NCBI RefSeq assembly: GCF_001659605.2
Contig: NC_035176.2
Coordinates: forward strand, 26,406,716-26,470,715
From: Manihot esculenta
Taxonomy: Eukaryota; Streptophyta; Magnoliopsida; Malpighiales; Euphorbiaceae
Direction of reading: 5' to 3'
DNA length: 64,000 nucleotides
The notes beneath the pieces are model-generated. The model was not told where the DNA came from. It saw nothing but the letters and a program-made list of their open reading frames with translations, and ran no database searches. A program made the position numbers and the translations under genes. Below are positions 54,442-64,000 of this stretch, one piece after another (position 1 is the first letter of the stretch; each line of letters begins with the position of its first letter).

Positions 54442-55334
54442 CCGAACGTTTGCCCAGGGGAACAGTGAGAAATGCTTATGGGAATCAACTTGTTCAGTTC
54501 CCCTATAATAACGAGACAGAGCTCAGCTGACCTGTAGAGCTCGCTTTCCGTATTAGGATAGTCCCCGGAATTAAGACTAAGATAGTAAAGCAGATGTCAG
54601 TGATGTAAACGTAGATGATGGTGTATGTGGTTATGTAAGTCTTTTAAGGATAGTCTTTCATCCTGTAGTGTAGGCCTTTGTAATGTGCTGTAATGTACTT
54701 TTCTTTTAATGAAGTTCTTGTTTTTTTCTCATACTTGTTCTTTCTCTGTCCTGGACGGGGTACTGATACTGCTTTTCTTCATAGCTTTAGCCAACTAAAT
54801 TTTGTTTCGTTTTCTCCGAGCTGAACTGACCATATTTCGTGAACTCTTTCCTTTAGTCGATGAGCCGAGCTCTGGGCCTACTTAACCAACTGGACGGTCG
54901 TTTTACTTTTCCGAGCTTGACTAACCGACCTGTGAGCTCGGTCTTTAATCCTTGATGGGTTGAGCTTTGAGCCTCCTTTAGCCGACCGAGCTCGCAGGTT
55001 ATTTTTTCCGAGCTGGACTAATCCGACCTGTGAGCTCGGTCTTTAACCTCTGATTTCTGAGCTCTCAGTTCTGTATAGTTCCGAGGTGCCCTTATCGCCT
55101 CTTTCCGATCTCGCAGCCTTTATCATGCTCCCATTTACTTGTACTTTTGAGTCTTTTCATGACTTGCCCCTCTGTTTCCTTGGCATTTACCATGGAAGTG
55201 GCGGAGTGGTGAATTTTGCAGGTTGAGTTGTTCCTGCGGGCTAAGTTGGGCTTGTAGGTGGTGAACGGGCCTTTGGTTGATGGGCTGTAATCACGGATCC
55301 GGCCCTTGACGGATGTGGAGAAGCCCAGCAATCA
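54442..55334. other. Spacer with GAGCTCGG direct repeats and an LTR-like right edge
   Basis: A phrase with GACCTGTGAGCTCGGTCTTT occurs twice (about 54927-54946 and 55026-55045), along with other CCGAGCT words. Bases 55200-55334 resemble 53200-53334 (GCAGGTTGA, GGGCCTTTGG) and end ATCA followed by a pyrimidine tract (TTTTTGCTCCTTTACC), the - strand polypurine tract of a Tat element. The left end of this LTR-like piece is not identifiable. Confidence 0.45.
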
Positions 55335-55584
55335 TCTTTTTGCTCCTTTACCTTCTCACCGGTTATTTATCTAACCGTTGAGAGGGTAAACTTCGAGAGT
55401 AATTAATGATCGCGCCGCTCCAAGACAAAACTGTTCAGATCCACGTTCCGTCTCATTATTGCCTTTCATCTCGAATTCCTTCTGTCTTCTGAAGAAACTA
55501 GCTCTTTTCTGCTCTCTGTTTTCCTGTAACTCCTTCTGCATTTTTCACCCCATTGTGTTCTCAGGTACGCTTCCTTGTTCTTCC

Positions 55585-58500
55585 ATGGCCAATTCAAGGC
55601 TTCCTGATGTTGGTAACCTTGAGTCGCATATTACGCCCTTCAACATAACTAAGTATATTTCCCAGAGACTTTTAGATGCTCCGTTGTATTTCATTCGAGC
55701 ACCTCTTTCAAATGAAAGGATAGTCCTTCCTTTCCCTCCCCCTCCGGGTTTGGTAGATCCCCAAGAGGGTCGTCGCATAGTGTTTTTCTTGAAGCAGAGA
55801 GAATTCGGTCTACCGTTTTCTTTTACCCCTTTCTTTATTGAGGTCTTTGACTACTTCGGGGTAACTCCTCGGATGTTATCCCCAAACTCCATTTTGTTCA
55901 TGTCCTGTTTTGAGTCTATCTGCCTGAGTTGGGGTTTCACACCCACGGCCTGTATGTTTGTCACTTTTTTCCGTCTGGTTAGGGCGGCCTAAAAGTTCTA
56001 TTATTTTTCCCCCCGTACTGGGTTATCTCTTTTCACGGGGTACAAGGACTCCATAAAGGGGTGGGTGGAGAACTTTCTTGTGGTGGAGTTAAAATTAGGG
56101 TCCGCCCGAACGTGGGAGGTGGATCTAAGTTAGGGGGAGATCTTTCCGGGTTGCAACGATCTGCCCCAATTGAGTCTTATTGAGTAGGTCGGGCTGCTTC
56201 GACTGACTTCCGTTGATAGGAAGTATGACGTCGAGAAGTGTATGTTCGCATCCAATCTTAGGGATATCCGGGACACGGGTATAATGCCTTGTCCGACTAT
56301 TCTGTTTCTTCTTTGCTCATAATATCGGGAAGTATGCTGATTCTTTATAATTTCATTTCTTTTACAGCTTCTGAGGTAAAAATGGATGACATCAAGTTCC
56401 CCAAGAACTTTGTCCTGTCTCGGGATAACATGCATGCTATTTTCGACGCCTTTGGGGATGGGCGTTCAGTGACTGAGATTGCCGCGGAGATGGTTCAAGC
56501 TGCTTCGTCCAAGAAGGTTAGCCGACCTCCCGCCAAGGCTTCTTCTAGAGCTTCGAAGCCGGGCTCTCGCAGCACCAAGTCATCTCGGCTGCCTAGCCAA
56601 GGTGGATCGAGCTCAACTTCGAGGCCTGTTGAAGGGCCTAGATCTGCTCCAGCCTCCTCAGAGGTCGTGAGGGAAGCTTCCTTAGCTATTGTGGAGCAGA
56701 CCCAAAGTTCTGATCAAGTGGAGCAGGGTATTGCCCATTCTCCTGAAGTGGTGCCAGGGGGAAAATCTAAGTCCCCTGCTACTGAAGACAAAGAGGCCTC
56801 TGGGACAGGAATGGAGATCATCCTCCTAGATGACCAAGTCTCAGAGGTTTCTGCTCAAGATGCCCCTGCCTCTGTGAGGACTGGATCTGAGGGCGTTCTA
56901 CCAAAGACCGGGGATAAACGCCCAGCCCCATCTGAAACATCTGCTCCATCTCCAGCTCGGAAGAAATCCAGGGCTGCCACAGGACCTTCTCCAGCTCTTC
57001 CTCCCCTTGGGAAAAAGAAAGGTGTTCCTGCTATGCCGTCATTGTCTCCTTCCGGCAACATTCTGAATGCATCGGACATTACCCCCGAGTCTTCGGCCAG
57101 TGCTGTCGCCGAACTGCTCAGGGAGCGGATGTTCGACGGAATTACAGAGGCTTCGGATCCTCGTCTTCTTGCCCTGACTGGTCTTTTAGCCAGTTCTACC
57201 AAGGAGCAAATGTCCTTCCGATCTCGCTCTCGTGAGGAGCTTGGATCTTCAATTAGAGAAATGCTTCTAATGGTAAGTTGTTTTTTCACCTCTTTTTAGG
57301 TTTTGCTTCTTTTCTTTTTCTGACAGTTGTTCTTCCATTTTAGGCGACGGGCCTCTTTATGGAGGTGGATGCTCGTGATCGCTCCCTCCAGGAGTCTGTA
57401 GACCGCCGGATTGAGGAGGCGCGTCTGGAAGAGAACTTATCTGCAACCAGTGACGCAAGGGGTAATCTGGTAGCTGCTCGAGAGCAAATCCAGTCCCTCC
57501 AAGTGGAGCTGCATTCGGCGCTAGAGGCCCTTAAAAAGGCTGATGAGAAGGCGGTTGAGACAGCAGGGCATACCAAGTCTTTAGAAGCAGAGCTGTCTCA
57601 GACTCGCGAGGTTCTCAAAGTGTCTGATGAGAGGGCAGCTGCCTTGGAGGTTTGCTGCGAAGGGGTTTTAAAGCAGCTGTCTTCTATGACAGAGGCCCTT
57701 AGCGAAAGGGATGAGGCCATGAGGCAAAAAGCTGAGGTCCAGCAACAATATGGGGCCTTAAAGGCCGATTTTGAAGAGCTTCAAGCTCAGCTGAAGGAAG
57801 TGAAGGCTCAGAAGAAAACAGCCCTAGCTCGGGTGGAGGTCCTTGAGCAGGAGTTGAGCACGAGCTCTGATTGTATTAGAGATCTGGCTTTATCGGCTGA
57901 GGAGTTCAACCTTCGCCACCAGCAACTCAACCATGAAGTCAAGACCTTAGAGCGCAAGTGTTCAGCCCTGCTTGGGGTAGTGAAGCATGTTGAAGGTAAG
58001 GCTCAACTAGTGCGCGAGCAATGTATTGCAGAGTATCAGGAGTCTGATGAGCTGAAAAAGAAGATCAAGCAGGCCTGTGAGGCTTATCTTCAGGACTACA
58101 AAGACTCTTCTGAGTTTAAGGAATTTGTAGCTGAGGCCTGTGAGGAACATCTCGATGAATATAAAGCTTCTGGTGAAATGAAATCGGCTGTTCTTAAGAA
58201 AGCCTTCCGTATGTATGTGACCGGCTACAATCGTGGCTTAAGAGAGGCCAGATACGCTCCTGATACTCCTTTGGCCAAGCTTCGCAGGTACGAAGTGGAC
58301 TCAGATGGCGAGCCAGTGCTGTATGGGGAGGATGATTTCCCTATGCCCCGAGGAGATTGCCGGAGGGACATATGCCGGCCTGCTGAGTCTTCTTCGGAAG
58401 AGTCCGAGCTAGAGGGGGAGGACGTGGAAGTCCCTGAGTCAGGGAAGGATGACCCTAACTCTGAGAAGGAGGATCTCCACCTTGAGTCAGAGATAGCTCC

Positions 58501-58645
58501 TGTTGTAAACGTTGAGGGCTCTGATCCAAGGGATTCTGAGCTTCCTGCAGATGTGACTGCAAGTAGAAATAATGTAGGCGAGGGTGTTCTTACTGATGTA
58601 AGTCCTTTGAGGACTATCTATCCCCCCACCTCGTCAGAAGGATAA
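55585..58645 (+). pseudogene. Element T2: antisense accessory gene with two introns
   Basis: The gene runs opposite to the T2 pol. Exon 1 (55585-56278, MANSRLPDV start) carries the gypsy-type Transposase_28-like domain (FFLKQREFGLPFS, FDYFGVTPRMLSPNSILFM, LSWGFTP). Intron 1 is 56279-56367 (phase 1); exon 2 is 56368-57272 (IKFPKNFVLSRDN, a Ser/Pro/Lys-rich linker, then AELLRERMFDGITEASDPRLLAL). Intron 2 is 57273-57343 (GTAAGT to TTTTAG, phase 0); exon 3 is 57344-58645, a long coiled coil (about 57360-58200) with an acidic tail (SSSEESELEGED). Exon 1 has stops at 55990, 56113 and 56167 (the last two corresponding to SWG and DQI in the T copy), so this copy is interrupted. Exons 2-3 are open. 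The protein is unknown in function; the domain order suggests a DNA- or protein-binding head with a multimerising coiled coil. Confidence 0.75.
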
Positions 58646-59292
58646 TTTTGTAATAGTTATTTGTAATGAAATATCAGTTTTCTTTTTCCTCAAAGTACTC
58701 TGATATCTTTTTTCTCATATTTGTACATTGTGTATTCTCATTCATAAGCTTTGAATTGCTCTTGAGTTGCAAGTTTAGCTCTTATCTAATAGTCTGAGAG
58801 ATTAAATCTCATACCTTTTAATGGCGACTAGTATGTCTGCTTTTTGCTTTTAGCCTTCTTCTTGGTTGTAAATTTGGATGTTTGTTCCAGATAAACTGAT
58901 TTGGGCTTTGAGTATAGCCCTTTTTCTCCCTTATTTATCCTTCTGAAGGTTTCTTCATTTATGAGCCCTTTTAGAGAAGGAACTCGGCCTTTTTCTTTAG
59001 CCTTCATATCTTTGAGCTTTTGAGGATATAAGTCGATCCGAGCTGGGAGCCCGGCCTTTTGTCCTATAGTCATCTGTTTTGAGGTCGGTGCTTCTTAGCT
59101 ATCGTGCTTCTTCAGGAGGTCGGAATCTAATTTTTCTTTGGTAGCTCCGGGCTCCTCTCTTCTTGTGAGGTCGGAACTGTGTGTTAAGTTGTCCCTGCAT
59201 ATGATATGGGGAATTTTCATTTCGGGAAGCTCTTAAGTCCTTCACCGACCATTTTTGTTTTCAGGAGATCTTACGAGATCCTGACTGTTTTT
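58646..59292. other. Post-pol spacer of element T2
   Basis: This is noncoding. It contains scattered GAGGTCGG words (59081, 59129, 59168) that resemble the spacer words in T and at 54900-55050. Bases 58646-58730 probably hold the 3' end of the antisense gene (GTAATGAAATATC). Confidence 0.45.
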
Positions 59293-59787
59293 GTTCCGGG
59301 GTGACCTCGGGGCCCCGCTGGCAGTTTTTTATTTTGTTTTCCTGGGAGTTCTAGGGGATCCCGGTCTTCATGCTCCGGGAGGCATCTTTAAGATCCTCTA
59401 CGGCCGTTCCGGGGTGACCTCGGGGCCCGCCGGCAGTTTTTTGTTTTGTTTTCCCGGGAGTTCTAGGGGATCCCGGTCTTCATGCTCCGGGAGGCATCTT
59501 TAAGATCCTCTCCGGCCGTTCCGGGGTGACCTCGGGGCCCCGCCGGCAGTTTTTTATTTTGTTTTCCCGGGAGTTCTAGGGGATCCCGGTCTTCATGCTC
59601 CGGGAGGCATCTTTACGATCCTCACCGGCCGTTCCGGGGTGACCTCGGGGCCCCGCCGGCAGTTTTTTATTTTGTTTTCCCGGGAGTTCTAGGGGATCCC
59701 GGTCTTCATGCTCCGGGAGGCATCTTTAAGATCCTCGCCGACCGTTCCGGGGTGACCTCGGGGCCCCGCCGGCAGTTTTTTATGCCT
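59293..59787 (+). repeat. 113-bp tandem repeat, about 4.4 units, in the T2 spacer
   Basis: GTTCCGGGGTGACCTCGG begins units at 59293, 59406, 59518, 59631 and 59744 (spacing 113, 112, 113, 113). Units are nearly identical, with GGGGATCCCGG and CTCCGGGAGG palindromic words inside. They end abruptly at about 59787. The repeat sits between the convergent 3' ends of pol and the antisense gene. Confidence 0.93.
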
Positions 59788-60001
59788 TCTTGAGGTTTTT
59801 GCACAAGATTCAGGCTTATTGGCCTTACTGTCGCTTCATCTCAGCTGGTTTCGTGCCTAACTGAGGTCTTGTTTCGAGGGATCTTTCTGAGCCCTGTTCT
59901 TTCTTTTTCATAGAGGAATGTTATTCATGAAGATAATTCATATAAAGAATTTTTTATTTACTTATATTTATCAAAATACAATGTGTTTCTTTACAAATAT
60001 T

Positions 60002-63000
60002 TCAAGGGAAATACCGTTTTAGGTGCTGAATGTTCCAAGCGTGGGGCTCGGGGTTTCCTTGCATATCTTCAATTCGGTATACCCCTGGCTTGACCACTTT
60101 TGTCACCTTGAAAGGACCTTCCCAGGTCGGTGCTAACTTGCCCGCGGCCGCTCTTTTTCCTGTAGCTTCCAGGTTTCTTAGGGTCAGATCTCCCACCTTT
60201 AAGCTTCTTTCCCTGACCTTTTGGTTGTAATATCTCGCTGCTCGTTGTTGATAAGCGGCAGTTCGGACTTGGGCTTCTTCCCTGACTTCCTCAAGAGCAT
60301 CCAGGTTGTTTCTTAACTTAGCCTCATTAGTATTCTCACTAACGAATTGGACTCGATGAGTGGGGATCTGCAATTCAACTGGAACTACGGCTTCTGTGCC
60401 ATAAGCAAGTGCAAACGGTGTTTCTTTAGTGGGTGCTCTGGGAGTGGTTTGGAGTACCCATAGTATGCTGTTGAGTTCTTCTGCCCAATTCTCCTTTGCG
60501 CCATCCAGCCGTTTCTTTAATCCTTGAAGGATAGCTCTGTTAGTGACTTCTGTTTGGCCATTAGTCTGAGGATGAGCCACGGAGGAGAACTTATGCCATA
60601 TGCCCATGTTCGTCGTGAAGGCTCTGAAAATGCTGCAGTCAAATTGTCTGCCGTTGTCTGAGATAAGCACTCTAGGTATGCCAAATCTGCAGACGATATG
60701 TCCCCATACGAAATCTATCATCTTGCGGGCTGTGATTGTAGCTATTGCTTCTGCCTCTGGCCATTTCGAGAAGTATTCCACAGCCACCACCACGAATTTC
60801 CTTTGCCCCGTAGTCTTGGGGAAAGGTCCTAGGATGTCGATTCCCCATTGTGAGAAAGGCCATGGACTGGATATGCTTGCTTGAGGAGTGGCGGGGGTTC
60901 TGATGGCGTTAGCAAATCTTTGACATACGTCGTACCTCCGGACAAACTCCTCTGCTTCTTTTTTAGCAGTGGGCCAGTAGTACCCTTGCCTGAATATTTT
61001 GTTGACTAATGTCCCTGCTCCCTCGTGAGCCCCACACAGGCCTCTATGTATTTCTTCCATTACCTTTGTAGCTTCTTCAGGACTCACACACCGGAGCCAT
61101 GGGCTGGACTTCCCTTTTCTGTATAAGGTTCCCCTTATTGCTTGGTAGTTGGCAGCACGAGCTGCTATCTTTCTGGCTTCATCTTTATCTTCGGGGAGCT
61201 TGCCCTCCTCCAGGTATCTCAGGTATGGGGTCATCCAAGTTGAGCTCTGTTCTACCTGCAGTACCGTGTTTGTCTTTTTAAAAGCAGGTGTGCGGACATG
61301 CTGTATATATACCTCATCGGGGAGCTGTTCTAACTCTTCTTTGGTCAACCGACTAAGCAGGTCTGCTTCCTCATTTTCTTTCCGAGGTATTCTTTGGAAT
61401 CTGACGATAACTCCCCGACCCGTGAGCTCGGCTTCTATAGTTTTTACTTTATCAAGATAGTTCTGCATGATGGGGTCCCTAGCCTGATATACTCCCGTAA
61501 CCTGGTTGATCACCAACTGAGAGTCGCTATTCACCTCGAGGTCGGTTACCCCTACCTCCGAAGCTACCAACATTCCATTTACCAGGGCTTCATATTCGGC
61601 CATATTGTTAGAAGCTGTAAATTCTAAACGCAAGGCGTAACATATTTTAAAACCTTCTGGCCCTTTAAGCATTATCCCCGCGCCACTACCCTCAGCACCT
61701 GATGCTCCGTCTACATACAGCTTCCAGCTAAATTCTTGGGGGGACTCTCTCTCTCCCCCCTTGCTTGATATTTCCGAGGATGATCCTCCCTTCTCCTCAT
61801 TGAATGCGCACTCCGCTATGAAGTCAGCCAGAGCTTGAGATTTTATGGCTGTTCGAGGTCGGTACTCTAGACAGTAAGGGCTAATTTCTACGGACCATGC
61901 CAACATCCGCCCTGAAGTTTTCGGTCTACGTAGAATCTTTTTTAAGGGTTGGTCTGTCATTACGACTCCTTGGTGGCTTTCTAGGTAAACTCTGAATTTC
62001 CGGACTACCAGCAATAAGGCGTAAGCCAATTTTTCAATGCTCGAATATCTGACCTCAGTGTCTCGGAGTACCTTGCTAACGTAGAAAATAGGTTTCTGTT
62101 CTCCTTCTTCCACCCTTACTAGCACTGCGCTGACTGCTTGTTCTGAGGCCGCCAGATATATCAGTAGTTCTTCTCCTTTTATGGGACTGCTGAGCACATG
62201 GGGCGAGCTAAGATACTTCTTAAGCTCTAGGAAGGCCTTTTGGCAATCTTCTGTCCATTCGAAATTCGGTACCTTCCTTAACTTTTGGAAGAATGGTAAG
62301 CACTTTTCTGCCGACCTTGACATGAATCGGTTAAGCGCTACTACTCTCCCGGTTAGTCTCTGAACATCTCTTACACAGGTCGGTTCTGGCATATTCAGTA
62401 TGGCTTCCACTTTCTCCGGATTGGGCTCAATGCCTTTACCACTCACCATGTACCCCAAGAATTTTCCTCCCCTAATGAAGAAAGCACATTTTGCTGGGTT
62501 CAACTTCATTCTGTATTGATCTAACACCCCAAATATTTCTCTCAAATCTGCTATGTGTTGTTGGAAATTTGAACTTTTGACCACCATATCGTCCACATAC
62601 ACTTCCAGATTTCGACCGATCTGGTTTTTGAAGATTTTATTCATCAACCTCTGATAAGTTGCCCCGGCATTTCTCAATCCAAAGGGCATAGCTCTATAAC
62701 AGTAAGTTCCATCTTCAGTTATAAATGAGGTCTTTTCCTCATCCGACCTTTCCATTGGGATTTGGTGATAACCCGACATAGCATCCAAAGAAGACATATA
62801 ATCAAAACCGGCCGTTGAGTTGACCATTTTATTAATATCGGGGAGGGGGTAACAATCTTTAGGGCAGGCTTTATTTAGGTCAGTAAAATCTATACACATC
62901 CTGTATTTGCCATTGGCTTTTTTGACTAACACCGGATTTGCCAACCATTGTGGGTACATGACTTCCCTAATAAAGTCTGCCTCTTCTAGCTTCTGCACTT

Positions 63001-64000
63001 CTTTCCGGGTGGCCTGCTGCTTCTCTTTTCCCACTACTCTCTTCTTTTGCTTCACCGGTCTGGCCTCGAGGAGAACATTCAATCGGTGTGTCATTACTTT
63101 GGGGTCAATTCCCGGCATGTCTGAGGGCTTCCATACGAAGGTCGGCGCGTGACTTCGGATCAGGGCCATGACGTCGCCTTTTTGTTCTTTGGTGAGGCTG
63201 GCATTAAGACTAAAAACCTTGTTTGCAGCTGCTTCTGATAAGGGGAAGGTTTCCAACTTTCCAACTGGCTCTGTCCGGGCTTCTTTTGTTTCATCCCTGA
63301 CCTCCAGAACTTCCGAGTCGAGTGCTTCTCCAGTTGAGCTCGGCTCTGTTACTGTGGCCAAGTATACCGCCCTTGCTTCTTCCTGGCTGCCCCGGACCAT
63401 TGCCACTCCTTCTTCCGTTGGGAACTTGAGTGCCAAATACCTGATGCTAGTGACAGCTTCAAAGTCGAACAACGCCGGTCTCCCCAAAATCGCATTGTAG
63501 CTCAGTGGGAGCTTGACCACCAAAAACACCTCATGATGGGCGCGAGCTCGGGGTGCTTCTCCCAGGGTAAGAGCCAGCTTCACCTTTCCTTCTACAAGTA
63601 CTGGTGCTCCTCCGATCCCCTTGATTGGTGACTGGTCCCGAACCAGCTGTTCTTCTGGGATTCTCATCTGCTGGAAAACTCGATATGGCAGCAAGTTGAC
63701 CTTACTCCCGTCATCTACCAGAACCTTCTTTACTCGAAAATTATTAATGACAGCCTCAATGACGAGCGCATCATCATGGGGCATCTGAATGCCTTGTGCA
63801 TCTTCCGGGGAGAAAGCGATAGTCATGGGAGAGTGCTCAACGATCTGCATGACTTCACTATTGCTGGTCTCCCCTTCCCGATTTCTCTTCTTTCCTCGAC
63901 GGCTCATCCGTCCTCCTGTTCCTCCAACAATCATGTTGATGGTCCCGCTGGACCCATCGTTCACTGGTCCAGCTCCTATTCTCCTAGGCGTCTGAGTTGT
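60002..64000 (-). CDS. Element T2 (Tat lineage): intact pol region, continues beyond right edge
   Basis: The frame is open from the window edge (64000) to the stop at 60002-60004, at least 1332 codons. Numbered from the codon at 63964: protease-like V-D-D-G-S (83-87), reverse transcriptase with YRMCIDFTDLN and YVDD (456-459), RNase H, a second RNase H-like domain (LYVDGASG, Y749 region, with NNMAEYEALV), integrase zinc region (H973 on) and catalytic D1043, D1103, E1139 (D,D35E), ending HLKRYFP. The second RNase H domain and lack of a chromodomain place it in Tat rather than with A-E. The real start and gag lie outside the window. No stop or frameshift is seen, unlike the T copy. The codon at 63964 is GTG, not a start. 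Confidence 0.93.
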   Translation of the reverse strand, partial: TTQTPRRIGAGPVNDGSSGTINMIVGGTGGRMSRRGKKRNREGETSNSEVMQIVEHSPMTIAFSPEDAQGIQMPHDDALVIEAVINNFRVKKVLVDDGSKVNLLPYRVFQQMRIPEEQLVRDQSPIKGIGGAPVLVEGKVKLALTLGEAPRARAHHEVFLVVKLPLSYNAILGRPALFDFEAVTSIRYLALKFPTEEGVAMVRGSQEEARAVYLATVTEPSSTGEALDSEVLEVRDETKEARTEPVGKLETFPLSEAAANKVFSLNASLTKEQKGDVMALIRSHAPTFVWKPSDMPGIDPKVMTHRLNVLLEARPVKQKKRVVGKEKQQATRKEVQKLEEADFIREVMYPQWLANPVLVKKANGKYRMCIDFTDLNKACPKDCYPLPDINKMVNSTAGFDYMSSLDAMSGYHQIPMERSDEEKTSFITEDGTYCYRAMPFGLRNAGATYQRLMNKIFKNQIGRNLEVYVDDMVVKSSNFQQHIADLREIFGVLDQYRMKLNPAKCAFFIRGGKFLGYMVSGKGIEPNPEKVEAILNMPEPTCVRDVQRLTGRVVALNRFMSRSAEKCLPFFQKLRKVPNFEWTEDCQKAFLELKKYLSSPHVLSSPIKGEELLIYLAASEQAVSAVLVRVEEGEQKPIFYVSKVLRDTEVRYSSIEKLAYALLLVVRKFRVYLESHQGVVMTDQPLKKILRRPKTSGRMLAWSVEISPYCLEYRPRTAIKSQALADFIAECAFNEEKGGSSSEISSKGGERESPQEFSWKLYVDGASGAEGSGAGIMLKGPEGFKICYALRLEFTASNNMAEYEALVNGMLVASEVGVTDLEVNSDSQLVINQVTGVYQARDPIMQNYLDKVKTIEAELTGRGVIVRFQRIPRKENEEADLLSRLTKEELEQLPDEVYIQHVRTPAFKKTNTVLQVEQSSTWMTPYLRYLEEGKLPEDKDEARKIAARAANYQAIRGTLYRKGKSSPWLRCVSPEEATKVMEEIHRGLCGAHEGAGTLVNKIFRQGYYWPTAKKEAEEFVRRYDVCQRFANAIRTPATPQASISSPWPFSQWGIDILGPFPKTTGQRKFVVVAVEYFSKWPEAEAIATITARKMIDFVWGHIVCRFGIPRVLISDNGRQFDCSIFRAFTTNMGIWHKFSSVAHPQTNGQTEVTNRAILQGLKKRLDGAKENWAEELNSILWVLQTTPRAPTKETPFALAYGTEAVVPVELQIPTHRVQFVSENTNEAKLRNNLDALEEVREEAQVRTAAYQQRAARYYNQKVRERSLKVGDLTLRNLEATGKRAAAGKLAPTWEGPFKVTKVVKPGVYRIEDMQGNPEPHAWNIQHLKRYFP

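Noticed and set aside
56289..56367. Start of the second antisense exon at the upstream open codons beginning 56289.
   Set aside because: These bases lie in the intron ending TTTTACAG at 56367; conservation with the T copy begins after it.
60002..63964. Endogenous pararetrovirus origin of the pol frames.
   Set aside because: Integrase with D,D35E, tRNA-type primer sites, polypurine tracts, LTRs and 5-bp target duplications fit Ty3/Gypsy elements. No movement or coat protein of pararetrovirus type is seen.

Overview
This window is plant nuclear DNA, most likely from a eudicot. The evidence is nested LTR retrotransposons of two Ty3/Gypsy lineages, a solo Copia-type LTR, a non-autonomous CACTA element, GT-AG introns, and one recognisable plant cell-wall gene, a leucine-rich-repeat extensin (LRX). 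I cannot name the species. About 85-90 % of the bases belong to mobile elements.

Layout. A host Tat-lineage Gypsy element (T, + strand) runs from before base 4177 to about 45882 and is cut into four coding pieces by later insertions. Element A (chromovirus, - strand, bases 1-4176, running off the left edge) abuts its first piece. Element B (chromovirus, - strand, 4720-26463, TSD GCAGT) sits in the protease region. A Copia-type solo LTR (27646-29124, TSD CACAG) sits after the reverse transcriptase. Element E (chromovirus, + strand, 30999-40713, TSD GAATT) sits in the integrase. Within B's 5' LTR lies the nearly intact element C (+ strand, 12172-24383, TSD ATCCA), and within C's 5' LTR lies solo LTR D (13648-16003, TSD GGGCA). 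The stack T > B > C > D is therefore four levels deep, and each inserted level has a perfect 5-bp target duplication. After T's pol come two tandem-repeat blocks (72 bp x 9 and 52 bp x 5), a decayed antisense gene and a short 3' LTR.

From 45883 to 52837 is a small gene island: a CACTA element (46231-47906, TSD TAG), the intronless LRX gene on the - strand (48556-50250), AT-rich spacer and an RNase H-like pseudogene. From 52838 to the right edge lies a second Tat element in the opposite orientation (T2). Its long pol frame is open on the - strand (60002-64000), followed by a 113-bp tandem repeat, an antisense accessory gene with two introns (55585-58645), and further LTR-like and antisense-gene sequence.

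A, B, C, D and E are members of one Tekay/Del-like chromovirus family. They share LTRs of about 2.2-2.4 kb, a tRNA-Met-type primer site, a C-terminal chromodomain-like tail in the integrase, and an unusual LTR architecture: a short U3 with a TATA box, a very long leader with splice-like signals around a conserved exon of about 69 bp, arrays of a 13-nt palindrome (TTCGGCCGCCGAA), and a fast-changing hairpin minisatellite. Together with the conserved antisense gene of the two Tat elements, this LTR architecture is the most interesting material here.
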